From positions 34,494,687 through 34,558,686 of the forward strand of contig CM077826.1 in the NCBI GenBank assembly GCA_039720395.1: a stretch of 64,000 nucleotides of DNA, read 5' to 3'. The position numbers and the translations under genes are program-made. Below the pieces are notes generated by a model, which was given only the letters and a program-made list of their open reading frames with translations, was not told where the DNA came from and did no database searches. The stretch is from Liquidambar formosana. Lineage: Eukaryota > Streptophyta > Magnoliopsida > Saxifragales > Altingiaceae. Below, one piece after another: positions 11,383 through 23,200 of the stretch (the first letter of the stretch is position 1; each line of letters begins with the position of its first letter).

Positions 11383-13742
11383 ATTACCAAACTTTTGTGT
11401 AGATAAAGTGTTAAAAATGTAACCCAAAAAAAAAAAAAAAAATGAAAACAAATGGGCAATACTGAAGAGGTGACATTTTATAATATAATATAATTTTATA
11501 ACTAGATGCTAGAGCACACACATTGTGTGTGGCAAGAAAATAAAAATAAACAAAGAAAACAAAGATCTTCCAAAAAATATACTAACAAGAGTTTAAATTT
11601 GTTTAGAATAAAAATGTTAAGATAAGAAATACAAATTGAGGACAGAAACCGGTCAATGTTTATACACACTAAAATACATGAAAATTTTAAAAACAAAATG
11701 GCGTGTGTTTGTACATTAATGGTCATGACATATTGATGATTGAGTCAAAGTTGACATCATATGTACAAAATTGTGGCAAAAGGAGTAATGGTAATTGCCC
11801 CATTCTCTAATTTAAAACTTTAAAACGACCAAAAGGGAAAAAAAAAACACAAAGAAGGAGAATTCACGTAAAAGGAAAGAGTTGCGAGGCAGTTAAGAGT
11901 GCAGTGAGAGAGAAAAACGTTATTGAGAGAGAGAGACAAAGTTACATGAGTGCGTGATGAGAAATAAGGAGAAAGGTAACAGAAGTTATGAGAAGTTAGG
12001 ACTTCTAAGGAGAGAAAAGTGGGATCTAGCATGAGTTTTTAAAAATTGGCAACTGTCTTTCCTCTTGAAATTAACAATAAAGACCCTAGAAAGAGAAACG
12101 GTTGTTTAGATGAGTTAGAATTTGGGGGGTTAAAATTTTACGACTTCTAAGATACCTTGATCAAATGACCACTTTACTTCCAATCTGTGCTTATGTTTTA
12201 AAAAGGGACGAGGACCTTTTGGCATCCCACCCTGTACATTCAACCAAAGTTGCAAACGTTTTTTGTATTAGTATGGATATTATTAGTTTATTACCACATC
12301 TTGGAGTACCTTAAGCACTGTACAAATGAACATAGACCCAAAAAAGAAAGAAAAAGGAAAAAAAAAAAAAGGTGATTCTCTTTCCAGCACAACATATGCT
12401 ATTCTGGTAATATCCATTTGTACCAATTTCATCTTAAAACAGTACTTGTAACTGGACATTTATGCATCCTAATTTTTTAGAAAACAAATACAACACCCTC
12501 AGAAGACCCGATGACTTGACAATGGTTACCACATGTTTATATGTCTTTCTTAAAACAAAACTTTGTTTATTTTGAATTTGTAATTACATTTGCATTATTT
12601 ATTCATTTTTTTCAACCAAAATTTGTTGGTTAACAAACAATCTTATGTTTGACTTTGAGTCACTATTACCTTTAAAATATTTGTGTTAGCAAAGTCTTGC
12701 ATTACACACGAATTGTGTCGCCTGTACCGTGACAGCAAGTTAATCAAATAACAAACTTTGGTGTCATGACTCTGAGGAACCCGATCCTTAGCTTTAAAAA
12801 GGAAGTTTTTTCGCCTTTTCTTAAATGATAGTTGATATTTTATCTTATTTAAAAGAAAATAAAAATAATAAAAGACTTTATATTTTTATTTATTTCATTC
12901 AATAGGGAGAATTAACTGACTCATTGATTTACCTTTGATTACATGTAATTTTGAAAAATATAGCTCAAAGAAGTAACCATGTAAGCGCCGAGTGCATGTA
13001 AGAAAGAATATAATACCTTGAAATCTTGAATGTTACTTTGTATATTGTATATTTGATTAGATTAGATTAGATAAGATTAGATGACTAGGAGTCAACTCAT
13101 TTTAACATATCATAAAAATTACGATAATTTATAATTTCTACAATTCAAATAATGTAAGTGATATAAACAGTTGGTATTAAAAATTAAAAAAAAAAAAAAA
13201 ATGAAGAAGAAGAAGAAGAAACAACCATAATAAGAATAACAAGAAGAGCTCAAAAAGTTCACCGGGCTATCCTATATCCGGCAACAAAAATCACAGCTTC
13301 CCACACTAATCAGTTGACAAATACAACAAGATGACAGAAAGTGGATGCTTTGTTTTCGAGACATACTCAGGGGATGCAAGGACAAAGAAAAGAAAAGAAA
13401 AGTAGTAGAAAACCATTTCCACCAGGCTATTCATAGCCAAATCCTAAAGTTCAACTCCCCGCAGAGACTTTATATGACCCAGTTTAAGCCAAAACTATCT
13501 GCAAACAAGGATGGGAGGAAAATAAGATTACAATATCAGCAATATATATAAAACTATTTGGAATTGCAGAACATCAATATTTGCATCATTTCAAAAGAAA
13601 ACTATGGTGCACAGATGACAAATGCAAAACTTACCATTTAAATTTAAAATCAAGTGCATAAACGGACATTGAATGGGAATACTTCTATATTGGTTTAAAT
13701 TATGAAAGACACCAGAGAACTGTAAGTATATACCATCTGAGA
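11383..13742. other. Downstream flank of PDAT1; no gene seen
   Basis: About 2.4 kb without a credible ORF. It holds a poly-A run (11426-11443), a GATTA/AGATT microsatellite at 13054-13085, a GAA tract at 13203-13221 and A-rich sequence. The PDAT1 3' UTR must lie in its right end on the minus strand, but I see no clear poly(A) signal to set the transcript end. Confidence 0.5.
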
Positions 13743-14226
13743 TTATAGTGGTAACTTGATCTTCTCAGACCACTTGAAGATGTCAGAGTAAACTCGATCA
13801 CCTCCCAAGTCCTCTCCTGTAGCCCCAGCTGCCACTCTTAAAATGTCCTCAATTAATGCAAAATTGCCCATTATATCGACATGCGCACCACTCTGGGTGC
13901 CCCGACCCTCTAGAAGGTTGGCTGGAGGGGCATGATCATACTCCCTAATGTAAGTTCGAATTCCAGAAGGATTGAATCTGGTTTTCCCACGCCAACCTTT
14001 AGCACACATGAAGCCTGCACTTAAAACAGGCACAGTCTCATCTCCATCAACAGCATAGACTCCATCTTTCAGACAACTATCTTCATTTTCACCTTTGGCT
14101 GAAGTATCAATCTGAAATGGAATGTAGCATTCAGCAGAAGGAGATAACTTGTAAATGTATGCTCTTTCAGTTGGGATGCCAACGCCATACATAGAATAGA
14201 TCTCCATCTCGGGAGCATTTGGTAAT
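13743..14226 (-). CDS. PDAT1: PDAT1 exon 6 with catalytic Asp and His
   Basis: Completes Lys527 and codes residues 528-687 to the stop at 13743-13745. It carries DGDETVP with catalytic Asp589, the conserved TRFNPSGI and REYDHAPPANLLEGRG blocks, and SGAHVDIMGN with His642. The acceptor is TTTGCAG/A. Confidence 0.97.
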
Positions 14227-17200
14227 CTGCAAATCAGAGTAAATGATGAAGCAGCAGTTGCAAAAAATTTAACTTACCCAATCAAGGGATTTTGACCAAC
14301 CATTGAAAAAACATTCCCCTTGAATTGCCACAGGCAAATTGAAAAAACTAAACGACAATAAGAAACTGACTAGCCAAGAGGCAGACAACTAGAAAAAGAA
14401 ATGAGAATAAGTATATTAAAATATCAACGTTTTTTTAGGAGGCATCCTTCATTATGATTGCATTGTTGGAGTGCTGGCAATATCACGATATGAACAAGAC
14501 ATGCTTGTCTGCATATCATATTACTTATAGGAAAGCAACATTTCATGAGGAATATAAAAACAAAAAAAAGAAGCCACTTTCTTTCGTTATGAAGAATTAT
14601 TGAATAAGACAGATGCAAAATAATTATTCTATCAACAAAGTACAAAACTTCTTTGGCTGCAGCCACGATAATATTGATAATATTTTTTATTTTTCTGAAA
14701 GTATTTTAAGCAACAAATTTAATCTACATAAGGATTTTATTTTATTTTACTTCTTTTTTTTCCCGGAAAGAACACCATCAATCAGGATTTCTTTCAGGAT
14801 TCAGAGCTATTTCATATATTAAAAATGAAAATGAAGAACTTATAACTCTGAATTTATAAATATGCATGTCAAATGAGTAGGGATTTGTGCACTAAATAAT
14901 CAAGCTATTTCATTACCAACGATATTTTGAAATGGAAACCACAAAAATAAAGTACACAAATGCTCACTTTGTCTCTAAAGGATTCGACCAATATTTGTAG
15001 TGTTTGTATTTTGGGTCATCCAAGTCATCAGCAATTCCATATGAAAAATGAGCACTTCCACGAGCCATCATTTTTGGGGCAACAAAATAAAGCAGATCCA
15101 AGATTGATCCAGCAGTGTAAACTTTGTATTCTGCAACAGCCCTAATACCCTCAATTCCCATGTCATGGTACTCTGTCCACACATCACGACAGGTTGTGTT
15201 TGCAACATTACTACCCTTAACGGCATCCTACACATTAACATATATCAATGAGCATAACAGATGACAGATATCAGTTTCATTTGTTAGTGCAAAATGAAGG
15301 AGATTGAAGATTAAGCCAATGAGCTGTAGCTCAGAAGGCACCTGGTGAGTCAATGTAATTCTCTTGACTTATGAGTCCATTGAATGCAATTCAGCATCAA
15401 ATGGACTCAACATATCATCATCACTTGACCAACTGAGTTGTCAAGTTTAAGTCCAGACTTGTAAGAAACAGAACCCCCCACCCCTCAAAACACACACACA
15501 AAAAAGTGGGAAGGGAATATTTAATAAAATTTGCAGTACATGGTGAACACTGTAGCCTTCCTAGAAGATTTAGGACAGGGTGCCTGGTGCCATAATATTT
15601 TTTTTTTCATTTTTTATTTTGATCAGTGTGGGGCATACTGCATTTATCGTAGGTGAACTCCCAAGAGGATGCTCAATCTCTTGGACTCTAAAAAACTTAA
15701 AAGGACTTGTCCCTGATGGAATAGATAATTTGGCAAATGTAACTGCATACATCTTTGAGTAAATTGAAGGAGGATAATCCTAGGATTTTTTACGACACAG
15801 AAAGGATGATATATGGTCCCAGATAATTTTTCTTTTCTCATGGTGCCTGATGATTAGGCTTCTATGAGATCCTTGAGTAAAGTCTGACTATAATGCTAGT
15901 ATCCCTCTCCTTTTGTTGACATCTCAGTTTGCATTTTTTGTACATGCATGATACATCAATGATCTATATTTGCTCATCAAACAAATGTCTCCATTGCTCC
16001 ATACTATCAAACAACATTAAAATCAATATGCAAGGCTTGTAAAGTTCTATACAAGCAAAAGGGTTGGATTCTTTCCTCTTTTGGCCTTTCAGTATGCATT
16101 TTAGTGTTTGGGTTTTTCGATTTCCGGATGGCTAATATCTTTTCGGATTCCTTCTGAAGCACAGGCAGTCCTGGTGTTTTCCTAACCCCAACAGTCCAGA
16201 TGGCTTCAAGCTGAGATTCCCTATCGCAGCCCATGACAAGGCCCAACATTCGTCTGCTACTCGAGTGCCTACTCCCATGTCTTAGACATCTGACCATGCG
16301 CCCCTTATAATCATTGAGAAAACGAACAATGGGTCCCAGTATTTTGTGTTCAGTCCTCCCCCCCCCACCCCTCTCCCCCAGGGTGCTGGGAGGCATCAAA
16401 CCTCACAAGCTTGTCCTCCATAAAATTCAAGTTATGCTCCCCTCATACACTCCTTGTCAAAGCATTTTATATATGCTGGACTGGTAGCTGACCAATACAG
16501 CAACTTCTTTAAACCAGAACTGGCACTCTAAAGCACTCACTATCATCATCAACCGATACATGCAAAGGTTGACTTGTCCCAACCATGCAGTGAACGAGGA
16601 TTTTGGTCCAATGCACTTCTCATTCAGCCACTGTAACCTCATTGGCCAGTATAAAGAGTCCATAGCATCACCTTTGGTGCAACAACCAAATCAGCACAGA
16701 GATGAAGGGAGTGTCCAACTAATCAAACTTGCAACTTTGCTACTTTCCCCACAGGCATCAAAGAAGATAATGAATCTATCTGCCACCAGAGATCCAAATT
16801 AGACCCTCAACATTAGTGGCTTCCTCACTCTTTCTTTCTCCCCTCTTCCCCAACAAGATCCTCGTAACAAGTTCAAGGTGACATATATTTAAAAACTACT
16901 GAACACAAAAGATGACCTGAACTATGTTTGAAGAAAGATATCATATAGTGAACAATACACTTATTTCTGCATGCATCTGAAGCAAAAAATTACATCATTA
17001 CAAGTTTCTGTTATAAATAATACATCTTTCCTTAGAAGCAGGAACCTTCTACAAAGGGTGCCGCTCCCGCTTCAGAACCACAATTCCACGCTCCCAAGTC
17101 AAAACCTTGTAAGAACCTCAATTCTCTTTCTCGAGAATCTCGGTTCTAAGTAAGACGGAACCTTGTGATGGAGGAGGGAAAGGCATGACCCCCCCCCCCT

Positions 17201-20200
17201 CCCCTCCAACAAAAAAAAGTAACTTCTTCTTAACTTTAACTAAATGTAAAAAAGTTTCTAATAATAATAGGAATCCCATTAAATCATATTAGATTAATGT
17301 TTAATTACATACTCAATAATTTTATTTAAAAAAGAAAGAAAGTAAAAGCATGCTCTCTCTTTCTCTAATTAGTGTGGCTTCTTTTAAAAATAAATAAAAA
17401 ATAAAAAAAACTCTATGCACTTTTTATTTTTTTATTTTTTATTTTTTATTTTAATTTTAAAGAATTGTAAATTTTGCTTGAATTTTCTCCACAATTTCAT
17501 TCCGCAAATTATCATGTTGAGGTAACACAACATATATATATACTTTCCACAAACATTTCCTACATGCCCCAAACCTTCTTCTTTGTGCCCCTGCTCCCGC
17601 TACGTGCTTCTCTGCATTTTTCTAAATGTTTCTTAATATCTTCATATGTTCATTTTGAGGTAAATTGAGAGCCTGTGTTTCCTTTAAGAGTGGGAGTTAA
17701 AGTTTTGGTCCAGTATGAACATAAACCACAAGCCTTATTCTTCGATAAATGGTTCGACTTCAAGCTTAAGGGAGTCCTCAAAGCTGGAGAAAGTCCTCAG
17801 GCAGAGGCATCCAAGAACAAACAAAGGAACATTAAAAAGGAAAAACAACCTTCAAATCTCTTAAAATGTGATTCAACTGAAGACCTCTGCCCTTATCTTG
17901 ACAGAATATGTCCTTCCATAGTTATCCTCTTAGATATTTCTATTCAGCTATTCCTGTATTCTAATATGAAACAAAGGACTTCAGACAAGGCAACATTCCA
18001 GAACCATCTTACTAGCCCCCCAAATCCTAAGAAGCAAATTACCAAGAATAAGAACCTCAAGGAGGGGAGCCAAGCTGACACTGTACAAGCCAAGTTAAAA
18101 AAATAATAATAAATAAATAAAAAGGCCACCCTCCCACCCTCCCCTCGAGAAAATCAGACAAACACAAGAAGAGAGACTATGCTTTCTTCTTCTCTAAAAC
18201 ATGCCTAATGTTAGTGTTTTTTTAAGTGTGCTAAGTCTACACCACCACTTTAAATCAGGAGGCAACTTAGAGGACCAAATCACCTCGGAAAGGGATAACA
18301 TTCAGAATTCGGGATTCTCATGTTACATGGAAAGGCATTTTGACATTTACTTTTTCCTCTCTGCATCTCTATTGCAATATATTATCAAATGCAATTGCAA
18401 ATTGTGGAAGTTCATAGTTATATTTTCACCTGAAAGATAACAAGAGTTTGAGCGCCAATAAAAAGAATCATATTTCCTTCACTATGAGGCCGATTACTAA
18501 AAAAGAGCCCCACTAGGATCGAATCCCACCAGCCCTCACTCCTCTACTCCTAACCCAAATGGTTTGGCATCCTCCAGAGTCCAGACTTTTTTTTATTTTT
18601 ATTTTTATTTTATCAACTCCAGAGTCCAGACTATATAAAATACAGTCATACAGCCATGGAGGGCCAAATCATCCTATTTCTTGATCCCAAGTGAGAGGAA
18701 ATGTGCATGGATTCCATGGCTATTGAGATATGTTTTTTTAAGTGTCCTTGTAGATTTATGTTTCTATTTGTTTTATTCCTCCAACGAATTCGAGATCAAT
18801 CTTGAATGTGGATTAACTGATTGTAAAAACATGATAACTTTTCTTAACAAAATCAAACACCAAATTTTCCAGCTGACTTTGTCTCATCATTTTTATCCAC
18901 TAGCTATCTTATTATGCACTACTTGTTCTTCAAGTTCCTTAGAACACATCCATCCATGCCACATGATACTAAAGCCCATAAACTCATCTCACTGCCCATC
19001 TAGCCTTCTTCCATACCATTTAGCCTTAAACCTGAATCCCTTTTTCCATTAGCCACACTGTATATAAGTATTAACAGCTGTTTTAAATTTTGGAGCCCCT
19101 AGCTGCTGTAATAGACCCTTTCAATTCCTATAATTTAAAATCCCCAGGCAACTCTCACATCACTGAGTATAAAAAAATTAAGAAAAATAAATGAAAAGGA
19201 AAATAGAAAAGAAAAAAATTGACCAAAAATAAATTCTGTGGACTTATTGGTTTCTGATGAAATTAATAACCTTACCCTAAAGTCAATCATCTCAATCTCA
19301 GATGAATCTGCCTCGGCTACATCTTTCCCAAATGAAATAATCCTTCCATAATTACCACGTTTGGTTTGAGAAACCTGACTTCCAGTCTCATTTTGTTCTG
19401 CAATCTGAGTACCATTGTTTCTTTGCCTTTTCTTGCTAGGAACATAACCTTCTTCAGGTGACCAGTCAAGACCACCCCAAATAATGTCCCCACCTTTTGG
19501 TATCATTGACATGGTTGAATCCCATGTGCGGCTCATTCTCATCACGTGTTGCAATGTTTGAAGACGAAATAAATCATTGTCCAAAAAACCTGGTGCAATG
19601 GCCCTGCATTTGGGGTAAAATTTTCTTGAGCACTCATTATATGCAAGACAAGCATACATGTATGCATTTCAAATAGATTTAAGATCAGCAACTGATAGCT
19701 AGCATTGAGAACATCCAGAGGAGTAAGTGACTTACTGGATAACATTAAGAAGATCCATTAAAGTAAGAGCCATAGATTTTGTGTCTCAATAAATGGAAAT
19801 GACTTGTCAGAGATTGTGAGAATTTTCATTAACGGAACAGGCCAAATAACTACTGAAAACATGCTGTGTGAATATGATAACAGAACAGGAAAAAAGGAAC
19901 AAAGATAAATCAGGTAAGGAAAACAAAAGAAAGAAACAGAATTCATACTTCATCGTGCCCTATGCAAATAGTCCTGATCTTTTCATAATTTGCTGCAATA
20001 AACTTTTTCTTGCTTCACTATAAAACCAGACTACTGACAAATAGAAAATTCAGGCCATGATCATACCAATTCACAATTATGATATTATGCCTTCAATAAG
20101 CAAAAGGTTAACAGTTCAGATGGAATATAATCCTTACTTCAGAAGTAACTAAGCATCATTTATGAATGGAGTAACATAAAACATAATTTTAAGACCAACT

Positions 20201-23200
20201 CTTAGATTCTTGTAAGGGAAAACCAAATAAAATAGCTCCGATAAGCATATAATAAGACAGCTTCTCGACAGGTAACGTGAAAAAATAAATAAAACCTACA
20301 ATGATGAGGATGGTTGCTTTTTTGTACATTCAGTCAATGACCAAGTCTGTCCTTCATTGCAAGTTGTTTATACTCAAAACAGTAAAATGCACAGAGGTGG
20401 ATCCTATTTTTGAGAGGTTGGCCATGTGAGGTAACACGTGCTTGCAATGGTGGAGCCAAGAAATTAGTCTTGACAAGCATTTAAAAAAAGAAAAAAAAAT
20501 GAAATTTTTTTTTTAATTGATGAGGAAAAAAGGGGGAAAAACATTGCATTTTTAACTTTTGGTAGGGTAAACAATATATTTAAATTAATTAGAGGGTCAA
20601 ACTAAGGGTCAAAATAAACTTTTTTGGGGGTCAAATATATATCTTGAAAGGTCAAATTTTTAAATGCTCAAAACTTGGTATAAGGGGGAAAAAAAATGAT
20701 CAGAAGGGTCATGTGACCCCTTACCCCCACCTTCCTCTGCCCCGGCATGTTTGTGAGAGATGTGTTCGATGGAGGAGGAGAGGAAAGAAGAAAGAAAAAG
20801 AGAAGAGAGCCTCTTTGTTTGTCTTTTTTTAAAATCTGAGAGGAACCCCTTTCTCATAGGGGTGGGGGTGTCAATATCGACAAGCCACATGTGTGGTGTA
20901 AATCAACCGTGGAGATGGTGACGCATGTCCAAAGCATGATGCTCTCCACAAGTGACACGTGTCCCATAATCTTATCATCCCTCTCTTCCTTTTGAACTTG
21001 ATCTCTAGGGTGTTGAGTGCAATGACAGTATTCATTACAGTCTCCTTATATGTGTTGGGAAATTATCATAATAGTGTGCTATCGAGTCTTGACCTTGGTA
21101 CCTAGCTAGTAGGGATGGCAATGAACTCAGAAAAACAGGTATCCCGGCCTGCCCCAATCCTATTGGGACAAGCTTGCAGAGCAAGTAACCATAGTATGGG
21201 CGAAATTGGGGAGAAAGTAAAAACCCTTGTCGGGTCTAGGCCGGGATATGGCTTAAGCTCACCCTGCTCTGGATGTTAATATTGTCCCCTTTGATACACT
21301 TCATATTTCCTTGAATTACACATTTACCATTAGTTAATTCTTCTTCATAATTTTATTCTTATGTTCATATTGTTTTAGTATTTGCTTCACCAAAACCATA
21401 AAGAGGCAAGAATCTGTAAGTGGTGTGTGTGATTTAGAATTGTTTTTTTTCCCATGCTTTTAAAAGGCATTTATTTTCCATCATAGAAATGGCCCAACAA
21501 AACCCACCCCGCCCCAAATATTTGTCTTTCCCTTCCCCAACCTATCCTGATGTGGGGTTAGGACGGGTTTGGGAAGAGATTACCTTTAACAGGATGGGGT
21601 CAGGATAAGTGAGCCTCATCCCATACCCATCCCATTTCCATCCCTACTAGCCAGCTTTTCTTCCTTGAACCACCAAACCACATCCTCTTTAGAACCCCTT
21701 GGTATGACAAAAAATAATATTATATGGGACCTAGATGCCCATGTGATGTGCTTGACCTAGATGCAATCTGCATGTGACAGTGGGGTCCATGCGTAGGGCT
21801 CAAGTTTGCTTGGGACCTTCAATTGCTAACCAAGTCAACGATTGACTTTAGGCGACATGTCAGATAGGATTTGTCCACATATCATCTATCAGGGGGATAC
21901 GTGTCCTCCCACGATTCGTAGATAATTTAACCTTAAAACATAAGTCATTTGCATACATAGAATTATAAATTTGACATCAAAACATCTCTAGTGCAATCTA
22001 GAGGGTCATCAAAATAATGTTTCAAATTGGATAAATTGAGTGGAAAGAAATAATAATAGGTTCATTGTGATGAAATACTTGTATATTATGCAAGATATAC
22101 AGACAATGTAGCTTGACATCAAATATCAGGTTTTTCCATCCACTATGCAAATATTAATGCTATTGCAAACCTAACACAGCTCCAGAAAGGGGCATCAAAA
22201 GGTATCTTCCTGGTTACTATTTTTATTATTATAGATGAAGAAAACTGAAAAGGGGAGGAAAAAAGGGACACCTGGCAACTGCGATGTCCTTGGCTTCAGC
22301 AGAGAAAAGTCCAGAAACAGCCTTTGGAACACCTAAAAATGGTCCACCAATGTTCATCACTGCCTTTATATGCTTAGAACACCAATCTGATCCACCACCA
22401 CCGCCCATTGGAGCTGGTGCCTCAACCCACTTCATAAAATGCAAAAAGTACAAAGCACCCATGGAATGTGGAATAATAACCGCTTTTTTCCCACCATTTG
22501 TAGCAACCAGCAGTTCAATATTGCTTTTTATTCGACTTAGTGTTTGGTCCCGAACCTGATCAATTGAATTTAGCAGAGATATTAGAGGCGATAGAACTGA
22601 TCCATAAAATAGTAGAATAAAAAGAAGAGGTAAAATTCAATAAAATTCCAGATGGTCCAACTCCATTCAAGAAGTTCATGTCAAAACAATACCTCAGTGT
22701 TTTCAAATGAGATTCTCCAATCATAGGCAGCCATATACATGGTTTTCTCCTCATATCCAATGTGAGCCAAATTAGCAATCAGAACTGCCCACACAAAATA
22801 GCCTGGAGCGAAGTAATCTGCAGCCACAAGTCCAGTGACAGGCCTGACCCTTATACCAGGAGGATCCATTCCAGTCTCATTGTCCAGTGACATGTGCTCT
22901 ACCCAGCATAAAGGTCTGCAAAAATCCAACCAAATGAGGAGTATTCACCAGCTAAGTGTTGCAAGCATGACATAAAAATCCAATCCGACTCGCAAAAACA
23001 CAAGTTAAATGACAATCAACTCTGAGAAACCGAGGAAAAGATCTCAGCGCAATTAAGGCTATCAATACGTTTGATGGGAACTGGTAACATCCATTGTAAG
23101 TTCAAAAGCACCACAATAAGGACTAAAACCAATGTCTTTTCACCTTTGAGAGCCTACAGAAAGGATTGGAGGACCGAAGATCCTGCACCCTTTATTATCA

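Noticed and set aside
10545..13670. Pairing TGTAACGCCC at 10545 with the CATTGAA at about 13665 as one LTR
   Set aside because: The 5-bp flank TTGAA matches, but the right end lacks an LTR-like terminus and the distance is implausible; chance match.
15318..15460. tRNA- or SINE-like sequence (GTAGCTCAGAAGG box A-like)
   Set aside because: The A-box-like match is present, but no good B box follows and the cloverleaf cannot be folded; a second CTCAGTTGG on the other strand makes the call ambiguous.
16007..16399. 130-residue minus-strand ORF in intron 4
   Set aside because: Composition looks protein-like but I recognise no family, and exon 4 and exon 5 join in phase without it. Possibly an old repeat.
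17675..18106. 143-residue plus-strand ORF in PDAT1 intron 4
   Set aside because: No recognisable motif, no homolog known to me, and it sits inside a validated intron. Chance ORF or old repeat.
18515..18530. GGATCGAATCCC, B-box-like
   Set aside because: No matching A box at tRNA or SINE distance.
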